The notes under the pieces were generated by a model, which was given only the letters and a program-made list of their open reading frames with translations, made no database searches and was not told the DNA's origin. The position numbers were made by a program, and so were the translations under genes. This document shows, in pieces, positions 1-8,318 of a stretch of DNA of 64,000 nt (position 1 is its first letter; each line of letters begins with the position of its first letter). The stretch spans positions 3,472,001-3,536,000 of the forward strand of contig NZ_CP108032.1 of NCBI RefSeq assembly GCF_036169555.1, written 5' to 3'. The stretch comes from Streptomyces sp. NBC_00306. Lineage in GTDB: Bacteria > Actinomycetota > Actinomycetes > Streptomycetales > Streptomycetaceae.

Positions 1-87
1 GTCAGCGCCGATGGCGCCGAGGGTGCCCTGAGCGAAGGTGCGCACGGCGCGCTCGCCGGTCGCCTTCCAGAATGCGCGAGTGAACAT
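1..87 (-). CDS. Phage holin, N-terminal fragment (runs off the left edge)
   Basis: The ATG at 87-85 opens an uninterrupted 29-codon reading frame to the window edge. The peptide begins MFTRAFWKATGERAVRTFAQ and continues with a small, hydrophobic, Gly/Ala-rich stretch. This N-terminus is typical of small actinophage holins, which form membrane pores that release the endolysin. It lies 39 bp downstream of the amidase gene on the same strand, the usual lysis-cassette order. Only the first part of the probable membrane segment is visible, so family assignment rests on the N-terminal motif and the context. Confidence 0.7.
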   Translation of the reverse strand, partial: MFTRAFWKATGERAVRTFAQGTLGAIGAD

Positions 88-126
88 GGGCGTTCCTTCT
101 CTGCGAGGTGGGATGGAGCAGGGACG

Positions 127-1083
127 TCAGCCGTTGAGCCAGTCGCCGGTGACGAGTCGGTGGGTGAGGATGACCGGAGCGCTGAGCGGACTGGCCGCGA
201 ACACCTCGAAGCGCAGCTGGCGGCCGGCGGGCACGTTGACGTTGTGCAGGAACTGCAGCGTTCCGCGGGCGGGGAACGGGCCGAGGTCGCCGTATCCGGA
301 GCGGTTGAGGCCCTGCGCGTCGGTGGACACGAACCGGCCGGTGATCTCCGCGTCGTTCGCGGAGTCCTGCCCGAACGTCAGCTGCACGTACAGCGGGCCG
401 ACGAGCTGCCGGGGACCGCTGTGGATGACCGCGTCCTTGAACGCGAGCCCCATCCACTCGTCGAGCTCCAGCTCGACGTCGGTGGGGTTCGGCTCGTGCA
501 GCTTGGTGATCGGCATGACGGTGTCCTCCTGGGGCTCGGTGGTGGTGGTCTTGCCTGTGGCGCGGGCGACGATCCCGGGGAACACCACGTCCTTGAACTG
601 CTTCACGCGGGCATTGCCAGGGCAGACGGTGCCGCCGCCGACTGCCCACTGCGGGTGCAGGCGGTGGTAGCCGTAGCCGGGATCGTCGTGGCTGCGGCAG
701 ATCCGCAGCGGGATGCCGTGCCGGTGGTGTAGCCACGACCCGAGCTCGATCAGTTCCTCAACCTGCTCGTCGGTCCAGTTGTCCGTCGCGCTGGTGTTGG
801 ACGCGGTCTCGATGGACACGGCGCCGGTGCCGTCCGGCCTTCGGTTCGCCTGGTAGTTGGCGTCAGCCTTCGTCTCGGTGCCGATGAACTGGCCGAGGTC
901 GCCGGCATACCCGAGCCCGAAGTGACTCTCCAAATTCGTAGAGTCTCGCCAGTACTGATACGTCCGCTTGGCGGTCCAGGGCGCAGCGATCGAGTGGATG
1001 ATGAACTGCGTCGGCCGGATGGCCGGCTGACTGTCCGACTCGGGCTGCAGCTCGTACTTGGTGGCACCGTCGTACCAGGCCAT
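127..1083 (-). CDS. Endolysin: N-acetylmuramoyl-L-alanine amidase (PGRP/Amidase_2 type)
   Basis: A 318-residue protein with an N-terminal amidase domain over about residues 20-175. Recognisable elements are the strand ending in FIIHSIAAPW (first zinc-ligand His), the SHFGLGYAGDLGQF segment, the SHDDPGYGYHRLHPQW loop and the CPG motif near residue 172. These fit zinc-dependent amidases that cut between MurNAc and the stem peptide. The roughly 130 C-terminal residues, starting near MPITKLHEPNP, form a separate beta-rich domain that I do not recognise; it may bind cell wall. It sits between the tail genes and the holin, as expected for the lysis module. No signal peptide is visible, consistent with holin-dependent export. 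Confidence 0.9.
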   Translation of the reverse strand: MAWYDGATKYELQPESDSQPAIRPTQFIIHSIAAPWTAKRTYQYWRDSTNLESHFGLGYAGDLGQFIGTETKADANYQANRRPDGTGAVSIETASNTSATDNWTDEQVEELIELGSWLHHRHGIPLRICRSHDDPGYGYHRLHPQWAVGGGTVCPGNARVKQFKDVVFPGIVARATGKTTTTEPQEDTVMPITKLHEPNPTDVELELDEWMGLAFKDAVIHSGPRQLVGPLYVQLTFGQDSANDAEITGRFVSTDAQGLNRSGYGDLGPFPARGTLQFLHNVNVPAGRQLRFEVFAASPLSAPVILTHRLVTGDWLNG

Positions 1084-1109
1084 GGGACTACCTCTCGTGC
1101 ATGACGAAA

Positions 1110-1132
1110 GCCCCGGCCATCGGGCACGGGGC
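1110..1132 (-). terminator. Short GC-rich stem-loop between tail-tip genes and endolysin
   Basis: GCCCCG at 1110-1115 pairs with CGGGGC at 1127-1132. The hairpin lies 17 bases downstream of the stop of the 186-residue protein gene (1150-1710) and upstream of the amidase start. It has no U-tract, so it may only attenuate transcription between structural and lysis genes. Confidence 0.4.
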
Positions 1133-1149
1133 GGCGGGTGTACGGATGG

Positions 1150-1710
1150 TCAGGCGACGCGCTTGATCTCCAGCCACGACCCTGCTTCGACGGTCGTGCC
1201 GGTGGCGCTGATCGCGTTCTGCGCCCACCGCAGCTGGCAGGTGCCGGCGGTGCTGGCGGTCTCCACGCGCAGCGTCTCTTCGATGTACGACTGGGTCCCG
1301 GTCGTGAACAGCCCGTAGTTGATCTCGACCAAATGGCCGTTCGTGATGCCCGACGCGCGGACGGTGGTGCCAGCGGTGCTCGCGGCGGAGGACACGTCGG
1401 GCCCGAAGCAGAAGCGTTGCGAGGCCGTGGTGCCGGTGGGCATCGACCACGCCATCTTGAAGTCGCCGCCCGAGGCGCCGTTTACGGCGAGCCGCACGGT
1501 TACGAGGTAGACGGCGTTCGCCGCCATGCTGCCCAACAGGTGATTGTCGTTCTGCAGCGTGGCCGAGCTGGTGATTGTCTCGTTGGCCGTCTTCGGGATC
1601 AGCTGGTAGTCGTCGATGAGGGACTGGAACTGGGCCTTGATCTCCGCGTTCAACTCGGCCGCGTCGACGACCTCGCCGACGACCCACGTCTTAGGCGTCG
1701 CCAGAGGCAT
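1150..1710 (-). CDS. Tail-associated protein, possibly a small jelly-roll-type fibre/host-contact protein
   Basis: 186 residues from the ATG at 1710, which overlaps the upstream gene by 20 bp. The N-terminus (TWVVGEVVDAAELNAEIKAQ) is a motif often found at the start of actinophage tail-fibre-like proteins. The rest is Thr/Ser/Gly-rich and predicted mostly beta, which fits a trimeric beta-sandwich receptor-binding or decorating domain. There are no membrane segments. Its place between the minor tail protein and the endolysin supports a tail-tip role. I cannot name a family; the function is inferred from context and composition. Confidence 0.6.
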   Translation of the reverse strand: MPLATPKTWVVGEVVDAAELNAEIKAQFQSLIDDYQLIPKTANETITSSATLQNDNHLLGSMAANAVYLVTVRLAVNGASGGDFKMAWSMPTGTTASQRFCFGPDVSSAASTAGTTVRASGITNGHLVEINYGLFTTGTQSYIEETLRVETASTAGTCQLRWAQNAISATGTTVEAGSWLEIKRVA

Positions 1711-2248
1711 CGGGCTCTCCCTCCGTGGGCGGTTCCTCGACAGGGTCGGGCGGGGGCGGTGGTGTGCTGTCCTGCACGTCCCGCGCCTTGAGTTCCTTGG
1801 GTGTGAGCGGCCGCGAAACGCGCGGCTTGTTGAACGCACTCGTGTCGTCGTCGGCCCACCAGAACCGGTCACGAGCCGGCTTGCTAGCGACCGACTCCTC
1901 GACGGCGGCCGGGTCTGCAGGGAACCGCACCCGCGTCCACGCGTCCGGCTGACAGGTGACGCACCAGAATCGAGTGTCTTCCGGCGAGACGACCTGCGCA
2001 CTGTCACAGTCCGGGCACTGCACCACCCACCGGCCTGCGTCGATTCGGGCAATGAGCGTCACCCCGGACTGCCCCTTGGGCCGGGGCCATGACCGCTGGG
2101 TCACCCGCTCCATGTACGCGATGACGCGTTCCGCGGGGCGTAGTCCGTCCCATGCGTCGTCGCGCATCTGCGGCGGCGGGACGTAGAAGTCTTCGGCCCT
2201 GCGGACCGCACGACGACGCTTGCCGTCTGCGCGAGGTGGTCGTGCCAC
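1691..2248 (-). CDS. Hypothetical zinc-ribbon protein in the tail module
   Basis: 185 residues. A four-cysteine zinc-ribbon pattern is visible near residues 75-100 (CPDC, then CVTC about 18 residues later). The N-terminus is Arg/Lys-rich and the last ~30 residues are Pro/Glu-rich. The gene begins 13 bp downstream of the large minor tail gene and its end overlaps the next gene by 20 bp, so the two are probably translationally coupled. Similar small zinc-ribbon proteins occur in Streptomyces phage tail regions, but no function is established that I can cite. It could be an accessory tail-tip or assembly protein. Confidence 0.6.
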   Translation of the reverse strand: MARPPRADGKRRRAVRRAEDFYVPPPQMRDDAWDGLRPAERVIAYMERVTQRSWPRPKGQSGVTLIARIDAGRWVVQCPDCDSAQVVSPEDTRFWCVTCQPDAWTRVRFPADPAAVEESVASKPARDRFWWADDDTSAFNKPRVSRPLTPKELKARDVQDSTPPPPPDPVEEPPTEGEPDASGDA

Positions 2249-2261
2249 GGTCCCTCCCTTC

Positions 2262-4559
2262 TCAGTACGCCAGCCGGGTCGTGGTGCCGAGCACCGAATA
2301 GACCGGGTCGTTCAGCACCCACGCGGCGGCCGTGTCGGCCCGGGATGTGTGGAAGTCGATGTGGTGCTGCCGGTACCGGATCGTCTCGGTGTAGCCCTCG
2401 ACGGTGACCGTGACGGCCGCAGCGTTCGCCTCATCGGGCAGGCCGGTGACGTCGATGACGGTGGAGATCTCCGCGCCCAGCAGGGCCCGGTAGGTGGCGA
2501 GCGGCATGGTGTACGCCTCGACCGGCAGCTGCCGCATCTCCGCTGGCGGGTCGGCGAACCGATTGACCACCCATTGCCCGGCTGCGACGACCTCGTGGTC
2601 CGTTTCCTTGAGCAGGGATTCGGTCTGCTCGTAGGTGCCGTATGCGTCCCTGCTGGCCTGGTCGACGATTCGCTGTGTCGCGCCGCCCGGCCGGCTGCCG
2701 ACGAAGACGTTCACCAGCTTCTGGTCGTCGTCGTCGAACCGAACGTCGTCGGTCTCCAGGTCGGCGTGCGCCAGCGAGATCGCGGCGGTCGGGTTGTACC
2801 GGACGTCGCGGGACTGCAGCACGATGGCGCTGCTCTCCCGGTCGGCGAATAGTTTGGCGCTCTCCGTGCGTGCCACGTCCTGCAGGTGCTGCAGCGGCGC
2901 GGAGCCGAGGGCGGCCTGAGACGCCATGCCGCCGAACGTCGAGCCCTGCGCGGTGACCGTGGCCCCGACGTAGGACGCGATCCGCGCGGCCCGGTCGTCG
3001 GCGTCTTCGCCGACGTGCTGCGTCGAGCCGGTGGCGTAGTGGCCCACGTAGTCGGCGACGTTCCCGACCGCTGGTGCGTACAGCGCGATGTGGGCGAGGC
3101 TGCCGTTGTAGAGGCGGCTGTTCGTGAATGCGCCGACGGTCAGCAGCCGCAGATTGGCCACGGCGTCGACCAGCACTGGGTACGAGATGCCGTCGACCCA
3201 GATGTTCCCGAGGAACTCGTCATAGACGAAGTGGTGCCAGGTGTTGTCGGCGAGGTTCGGTGACAGCACGGTCGCCGGGACCAGGGCCTCGCCGGTCCGC
3301 GTCGTCTCGACTGTCATCTTGCCGGTGGCGTCCAGGGAGAACACCAGCTGAAACCGGTTGTCTGAAGACGTGAGCCCGAAGAACACCCGCCCGGCTACCG
3401 CCGTTTTGAACCAGCACTCGGCGAAGACCCATGCGCCGAACGTCGCCGACTCGTAGTCCGAACCGAGGTCGGCCGCCAGCAACTTGCCGTTGCTCGCGTT
3501 GACCGCCGTCAGCGACAGTGCACCGAGCCCGTCCGGGCCGGAGTCCTCGCCGCTGCCGAACGTCGCATCGCCGCCCGACCCGACACCGCTGATCGACAGC
3601 GGGCCGGCCGTGGTGCCGGACAGGTCGCCGGCGCTGGTCGACTCGGACGGCTCGGCCATCGGGTAGTAGGCCATCGGGTCGTCGAGCAGGACCTCCTCGG
3701 TCAGCATGGTTCGCAGCGGCGACTTGCCCAGCATCTTGAAGCGGTCCGAGCAGGTGATGACGACCTTGGACTCCAGGCCCTCCCACTGGGTGGGCCAGTT
3801 GTTGACCATGCCCCACAGGCGGCCGTGGTACTGCGGGCCGTCCGCGTCGAACGCGGTTGCGGAGCTGGCCTCCTCGACCTGCCCGTCATCCACCCAGACC
3901 TGGTCACCTGCGGCCGGCGTGCCGGACGTACGCACCCTGACCTGGTAGCTGGTTGTCGTCGCCGTCCAGGACACGGTGAGCCGCTGCCACTGGTCGTACA
4001 GCGAGCTGATGCTGCCGGCGGCGCCGCCCGCGACGGTGACCTGCACGGTGCAGTCGCCGGCCGGGACCCAGACGTAGGTCGAGTAGGTGTATCGCTGGCC
4101 GACCTCCAGGCCGTAGAAGATCGGCGAGGTGACCGTCTGGGAGACCGTGGCGCCCCACGTAATCAGCATGGCCTGGGCGCCGGTGCGCACGTGCACGGCA
4201 GACGCCGCGCGGGTCGGTGTACCCGAACCGGTCCACGCGGTGACCCCGGACTCGAACGACGGGTTCGGCATGAGGTTCTTCGCCGTGGTGACGAGCCGAA
4301 CCCAGATCGGCACGTTCTTCCGCACGTTCGGGAAGTACGGCGAGGTGGCCAACCCAGACGTGAACCGGCCGTCGCTGTTGTCCAGCGTCAGGGTGGCTGT
4401 GCCGGTCTGGGATTCGGACTGCTCGTCCTGCGCGCCGCGCGTGATGGCGATGCCGGCCTGCTGAATGTCAACCCACTGGCTGATGTCAGTCCAGGCGATT
4501 GACGCGGCCGGGGTGCCGACCGTCGAGCCGAAACCTGCCAGCACCGCCAGGCGCGTCAT
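2262..4559 (-). CDS. Large minor tail / tail-tip protein with LamG-like (concanavalin-type) domain
   Basis: 765 residues from the ATG at 4559 (MTRLAVLAGFG); the open frame extends farther upstream, but that part overlaps the tape-measure gene in low-quality sequence. The N-terminal ~100 residues contain the strand pattern TLTLDNSDGRF, common in actinophage minor tail proteins. A carbohydrate-binding-like module follows at about 130-260, then a LamG/concanavalin-like sandwich at about 295-500 (TWHHFVYDE, then SLAHIALYAP). The C-terminal ~250 residues look like a tail-hub fold. It probably combines baseplate and host-surface binding functions. It is the only large protein downstream of the tape measure, so the tail tip is compact. 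Confidence 0.82.
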   Translation of the reverse strand: MTRLAVLAGFGSTVGTPAASIAWTDISQWVDIQQAGIAITRGAQDEQSESQTGTATLTLDNSDGRFTSGLATSPYFPNVRKNVPIWVRLVTTAKNLMPNPSFESGVTAWTGSGTPTRAASAVHVRTGAQAMLITWGATVSQTVTSPIFYGLEVGQRYTYSTYVWVPAGDCTVQVTVAGGAAGSISSLYDQWQRLTVSWTATTTSYQVRVRTSGTPAAGDQVWVDDGQVEEASSATAFDADGPQYHGRLWGMVNNWPTQWEGLESKVVITCSDRFKMLGKSPLRTMLTEEVLLDDPMAYYPMAEPSESTSAGDLSGTTAGPLSISGVGSGGDATFGSGEDSGPDGLGALSLTAVNASNGKLLAADLGSDYESATFGAWVFAECWFKTAVAGRVFFGLTSSDNRFQLVFSLDATGKMTVETTRTGEALVPATVLSPNLADNTWHHFVYDEFLGNIWVDGISYPVLVDAVANLRLLTVGAFTNSRLYNGSLAHIALYAPAVGNVADYVGHYATGSTQHVGEDADDRAARIASYVGATVTAQGSTFGGMASQAALGSAPLQHLQDVARTESAKLFADRESSAIVLQSRDVRYNPTAAISLAHADLETDDVRFDDDDQKLVNVFVGSRPGGATQRIVDQASRDAYGTYEQTESLLKETDHEVVAAGQWVVNRFADPPAEMRQLPVEAYTMPLATYRALLGAEISTVIDVTGLPDEANAAAVTVTVEGYTETIRYRQHHIDFHTSRADTAAAWVLNDPVYSVLGTTTRLAY

Positions 4560-4561
4560 CG

Positions 4562-7159
4562 CTACCCCCCCTGCTTTTCGAACGTCAGCGGCTGCCCGCC
4601 GCTGTTGCGCTTGCGGGTGGTCAGCAGCTTGTCGATCGCCAGCGCGGCGCCCGCCGGGTCGACGACGGTGCCGGTGACGGTCACATGGATCGGCTGCACG
4701 TACACCGTGGCGCTCGGGGCAGACAGGGCCTGAACGCGCTGCGCGGACGCACGCGGCGCCGGCAGCGCGGTGCCGACCTTCCCGTCCTTCAACGAGTCGA
4801 AGAAGCCGACACCGAGCTGCGCGACCCGCTTGGCGGGCATGACGTACTCGCCGTTGGACAGCCACGTGGGGATGCTGTCCGAGGTACCGGTGCCCGGGCC
4901 CTTGACCAGACCACCGACCGCCATCTCCCGGCCGCCGGACGGGCGGTACGGGGAACCGGTGGACTTGTAGTGCACCCAGACCGTGTAGTCCTTATCCATG
5001 TTGGACAGGGCGTACTTGGCCTGCGCAATCTTCAGCTGCAGGTCGGAGATCTCCGCACGGATGGCGGCCTTGCGGGAGTCCGGCACCGAGGCGAGACGCT
5101 TCTTCGCCAGATTCAACTTGCCCTGCAGATCCTCCATGTTGCCCTTGAGCCGAGCGGTCTTGTCCGGCGTCTTCAGGATCTGCGATGCCAGCTTCCTGGC
5201 CGCGGACTCACTCAGGCCCATGGCCCGCGCGGACTTCACGATCGCGGCGTAACCGCGGTCGTAGATCCCGTTGACCGTCGTCCATGACGCGCCGTTCTCG
5301 CGCGCCCCCTCGGCCGCCTTGATGGTGGCCGCCGACAGGTCGTCCAGGGCCTGGCTGTTGGCTCGGCCCTTCTCGGTGTTGATGTCGAGCGTCTTCCCGT
5401 TCTCGGACGCCGCCTTGGACGCGGCATCGATCGCCGCCTCCATGCCGCGCATCCCGCCCCGGGCGACGAGCGTCGCGTTCGTGAGCGCGTTGATGGACTG
5501 GCGCAGCCCGTCGGTGCTCGCCTTCTGGTTGTCGAGCTTCCCCTGCACGTTCAGCGCCTGCTGCCCGAACAGGCCCATCGACTGCGCCGCCATCTGCTGC
5601 TCGAACGCCTGCGCCGCCAGGGCGGCCCGGTAGTCACCGAGGTGCTTCGTCAGCTCCGACGCGGGCCGGCCACTTGCCCGCATGTGGGCCACGTACCGCT
5701 GGAGCGCGGCCGCGGCCTGGTCGGCGTTGCCGCTCTTGACGAGGTTCGCGAGCCCCTTGTCGATGTCATCGACGGTGGTCTTCCACTCCTTGACCGGGGT
5801 GGAGTCCATGCCGACGAGCCGGGTCAGCGACTGCTGCACCTTGTCCAGACCGGACGGATCCGACAGGCCCTTGATCGCCTTATCGAATTCCTGGAAGTTC
5901 TTGCCCGACGACTTCGCCGCCTCGCCGGTGAGCTGCCCCGTTGTGGCGAACTTGCCCAGCGCGACCGTCATCCGGTCGATGTCCGTCGGGGCCTTCTTGC
6001 CCATCTCCGACAGTTCCATCAGGCCAAGGACCAGCAGGCCGATACCGGTGCCGGCGATCGCAAGACGAGCCGAGCGGGACATGGCGCCCATCGCCGCCGA
6101 CACGCGGCCCATGCCAGTTGCCGCCCCGCCGGACGCGGAACGCATCGCGACCAGGGAGCCACCGAACGCCGCGACCGCGCCCTGCGCCGCAGCGAATCCC
6201 GCGGCCGCAAGCTTCACCGCCTTGATCGCAATGGCCAGCTGCAGGAACGTGCTGATGGCGCCAGGCGGTACGGCAGCGATCAGCTTGCTGAGCACGTTGA
6301 CGATCTGCAGCATGCCGACGCCCACATCGGAGCCGGCCACCAGCAGGTTCATCACGGCCTGCGCGATGTTCCGCAGCGTGTCGCCGACGACCGGACCCTG
6401 CGCCCGAGCGAACGTCATGAACTCGGTAAACCCGCCACCGACCTTGCCCGTGTCGAGACTGCGGGCCAGGTCGATGATGCCCTCGTTCACGCGGCGCAGC
6501 GTGCCGGTGGCAAAGCCGGTGAACTTCGTGATGACGCGGTCGAAGCCTGGCGACTCCATGCCGCCGGCCAGCAGCGTCATCATCCGGGACAGCTCAGTGG
6601 ATGTGCCGCGCACCAGCGGCGTCAGCTTCGGCAGCAGGCCACCCATGACGGCCATGCCCTTGACGACCGGGCCCATGGTGTCGCCGGCCGTTGCGTCGGA
6701 CCACGCCTTGTACTGGTCTTTCAGGACCGACAGCGCGGCGGCCGCGGTACGCGTGGCGGGCGGCAGCTTCGCCATCGTCTGCACGTACTGCTGCTGCGCT
6801 TGGACGGCTTCCTTCGAGCGGGCACCGGACTTCTCGACTGCGTCCTGGTACTTCTTCTCCGCCTCGGATGCCTCGCCCATGGCGGCGATCTGCGGGCCGA
6901 GCGCCGCGGCGTACACGCCGACCGCGACACCGGCTGCCGCCGTCGATGCGATCAGCGGAGCCATCGCCGCGGCGGCGGGGATGGCGGCTGGCGCGAGGCT
7001 GATGACGGACTTCTTCAGCCGGTCCAGTGCAGCGCCGCCACGGTCGCTGGTGTCGTCGAGCCGGCGGTGCAGCCGGATTGCGGAGTCGCCGATGTGGCCG
7101 AAGACGCGCGACGCCTGGTCGCGGGCGTCGACCAGGAACGTGAGCCGGGAAGTGGTCAT
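4562..7159 (-). CDS. Tail tape measure protein
   Basis: 865 residues, the longest gene of the tail module, directly after the tail chaperone frameshift pair with a 4-bp overlap. It has an N-terminal helical region, a hydrophobic Ala-rich stretch at about 51-90, further hydrophobic segments near residues 280-390, long Ala/Lys/Gln-rich helical stretches, and small-residue repeats. This composition and position define siphovirus tape measures, which set tail length and pass DNA into the cell. At 865 residues the rule of about 1.5 angstroms per residue gives a tail of roughly 130 nm. I see no embedded peptidase or transglycosylase motif. Confidence 0.92.
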   Translation of the reverse strand: MTTSRLTFLVDARDQASRVFGHIGDSAIRLHRRLDDTSDRGGAALDRLKKSVISLAPAAIPAAAAMAPLIASTAAAGVAVGVYAAALGPQIAAMGEASEAEKKYQDAVEKSGARSKEAVQAQQQYVQTMAKLPPATRTAAAALSVLKDQYKAWSDATAGDTMGPVVKGMAVMGGLLPKLTPLVRGTSTELSRMMTLLAGGMESPGFDRVITKFTGFATGTLRRVNEGIIDLARSLDTGKVGGGFTEFMTFARAQGPVVGDTLRNIAQAVMNLLVAGSDVGVGMLQIVNVLSKLIAAVPPGAISTFLQLAIAIKAVKLAAAGFAAAQGAVAAFGGSLVAMRSASGGAATGMGRVSAAMGAMSRSARLAIAGTGIGLLVLGLMELSEMGKKAPTDIDRMTVALGKFATTGQLTGEAAKSSGKNFQEFDKAIKGLSDPSGLDKVQQSLTRLVGMDSTPVKEWKTTVDDIDKGLANLVKSGNADQAAAALQRYVAHMRASGRPASELTKHLGDYRAALAAQAFEQQMAAQSMGLFGQQALNVQGKLDNQKASTDGLRQSINALTNATLVARGGMRGMEAAIDAASKAASENGKTLDINTEKGRANSQALDDLSAATIKAAEGARENGASWTTVNGIYDRGYAAIVKSARAMGLSESAARKLASQILKTPDKTARLKGNMEDLQGKLNLAKKRLASVPDSRKAAIRAEISDLQLKIAQAKYALSNMDKDYTVWVHYKSTGSPYRPSGGREMAVGGLVKGPGTGTSDSIPTWLSNGEYVMPAKRVAQLGVGFFDSLKDGKVGTALPAPRASAQRVQALSAPSATVYVQPIHVTVTGTVVDPAGAALAIDKLLTTRKRNSGGQPLTFEKQGG

Positions 7160-7784
7160 GCGTTCGCCGCCTCCCTGCTCTGCGCCAGCTGGACGTCGAT
7201 GTAGGCGGTCAGCGCGTAGAAGTCGACGACGGTGGTGGCGTCGACTTCACGCGGCGACATGCTCAGGAGGTGGGCGAAGCATCCGAGGTAGCGGGCTCGG
7301 GCGACGATGATGTCTGGCTCGGGTCGCTCGACTGGCTGGGCTGGTCGGGGGCGGGGGCGCCTTTTGGGTCGGCCGCCGCGGCGATCAGTTCCTCGATAAC
7401 GGAGAGCGCGTGCTCGGGGTCGACCGCCAGGGGCGGCAGCTCTCGGAGCGCCCATCGGATCTCGTCGTCGGTGGCGTTCGGGTTGAGCGAGGCGAGCGCG
7501 ACCGCTTCGGTGACGTAGGCCCTGACCTCCTCCTTGTTGAGGCGTGCGACGGCCTCGCCGATCCGCGGGTCGAAGTCGGAGAACCTGAGGTTCGGGTCGT
7601 GCCGCTTCTTGAGGATCCAGACGACGCCCCGCAGTGCGGCCGGCTCCTCGTCCTCGACTCCCTGCGCGATGTCCGCCCACTTCATGTCGAGGGCGCGGGA
7701 GACGATCGCGGCCTCGGATGTCAGGAGGTCGGCGACGTCGAACTCTTCCCGCTCGCCGCCCTTGGGCGTATAGATGATGATCAA
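7156..7784 (-). CDS. Tail assembly chaperone, long form (gpGT-type, made by -1 frameshift)
   Basis: Predicted 209-residue fusion. Translation starts at the TTG at 7784 and reads 141 codons in the first frame. It slips back one base at CCCAAAA (7362-7368) and continues 68 codons in the -1 frame to the stop at 7156. The extension ends with a conserved-looking helical segment (SMSPREVDATTVVDFYALTA). In lambda and most siphoviruses the long chaperone links the tape measure to the tail tube during assembly. The -1 frame upstream of the slip site is low quality, and the extension has no good start of its own, which supports frameshifting over an independent gene. The true coding path is joined, not a single frame. 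Confidence 0.85.
7263..7784 (-). CDS. Tail assembly chaperone, short form (gpG-type)
   Basis: 173 residues starting at TTG 7784, chosen because GGGAG lies eight bases upstream and no ATG or GTG fits. The first ~110 residues are an acidic folded domain (DLLTSEAAIVSRAL, then FDPRIGEAVARLN), followed by a Ser/Pro-rich tail typical of the 0-frame end of these genes. It is located between the neck protein and the tape measure, the standard position. The protein coats the tape measure before tube polymerisation. The slip site lies within its last third, so most ribosomes would make this form. Confidence 0.88.
   Translation of the reverse strand: MIIIYTPKGGEREEFDVADLLTSEAAIVSRALDMKWADIAQGVEDEEPAALRGVVWILKKRHDPNLRFSDFDPRIGEAVARLNKEEVRAYVTEAVALASLNPNATDDEIRWALRELPPLAVDPEHALSVIEELIAAAADPKGAPAPDQPSQSSDPSQTSSSPEPATSDASPTS
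7362..7368 (-). promoter_or_regulatory. Programmed -1 ribosomal frameshift site (C CCA AAA)
   Basis: Read on the minus strand the heptamer is CCCAAAA, in register as C CCA AAA with the 0-frame codons CCA AAA. This is a perfect X XXY YYZ slippery sequence. Both tRNAs can re-pair after slipping back to CCC AAA. It is followed by a C-rich stretch rather than an obvious simple hairpin. Confidence 0.88.
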
Positions 7785-7796
7785 CGCGCTGGCTCC

Positions 7797-8309
7797 CTAC
7801 GTGAGCTGATCTCGGATGTCGTCGAGGATTCGGGCGACCTCGGACTGCATGCGCGGGATGTGCTTGGCGACGGTCGAGTCCCACCACAGGGGGGTCGTGT
7901 TCTGCTGCGCCCAGCGGCGCCGGTTGCCGAACACGGGGTGCCGGACGCGGCCGGTGTTGAGAGCGGACGCCATGTTCCGCAGGTCGTGCGGCAGGCGGTC
8001 CTTGTCGACCCAGACCCGGGCGCCCGGGTTGCTGCCGGTGCGGACCGACGTCCGTACGGCACCGGCGATCGTGGCCCGCAGCGGCCGCCGGGTCGGCGAG
8101 GGGCCGCCGCGCTTGCCGGCCTTGCGGCCCTGCGACTGGATCTGCAGGCCGAGGATCGTCTGCCGCATGTCGCTCTGCAGCGGCTCGGCCGCCCGGCGGA
8201 CCCGCCGGGTCATGTTCTGTGCGAGGCGCGGCCCGCCCGCCTCTTTCAGCTGGCGGGCCGCCCGGAGCAGCGTCGTCGTGTTGAGGATGCGGACGGACTG
8301 CGAGGCCAC
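7797..8309 (-). CDS. HK97 gp10-like neck/tail-completion protein
   Basis: 170 basic residues from a GTG start. The pattern of an N-terminal helix (LLRAARQLKEAG), a central Arg-rich segment and a C-terminal region with NRRRWAQQNT followed by a helix ending in DDIRDQLT matches the HK97 gp10 / minor capsid family. These proteins sit at the head-tail joint. The location is odd: it follows the tail tube gene, whereas gp10-type genes normally precede it. An alternative is a tail-completion protein of similar size. Confidence 0.65.
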   Translation of the reverse strand: MASQSVRILNTTTLLRAARQLKEAGGPRLAQNMTRRVRRAAEPLQSDMRQTILGLQIQSQGRKAGKRGGPSPTRRPLRATIAGAVRTSVRTGSNPGARVWVDKDRLPHDLRNMASALNTGRVRHPVFGNRRRWAQQNTTPLWWDSTVAKHIPRMQSEVARILDDIRDQLT

Positions 8310-8318
8310 GGCGTCACC

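Noticed and set aside
5642..7310. Plus-strand frames of 520 and 542 codons opposite the tape measure
   Set aside because: Two overlapping shadows in high-GC sequence. The minus-strand gene fits length, position and composition of a tape measure.
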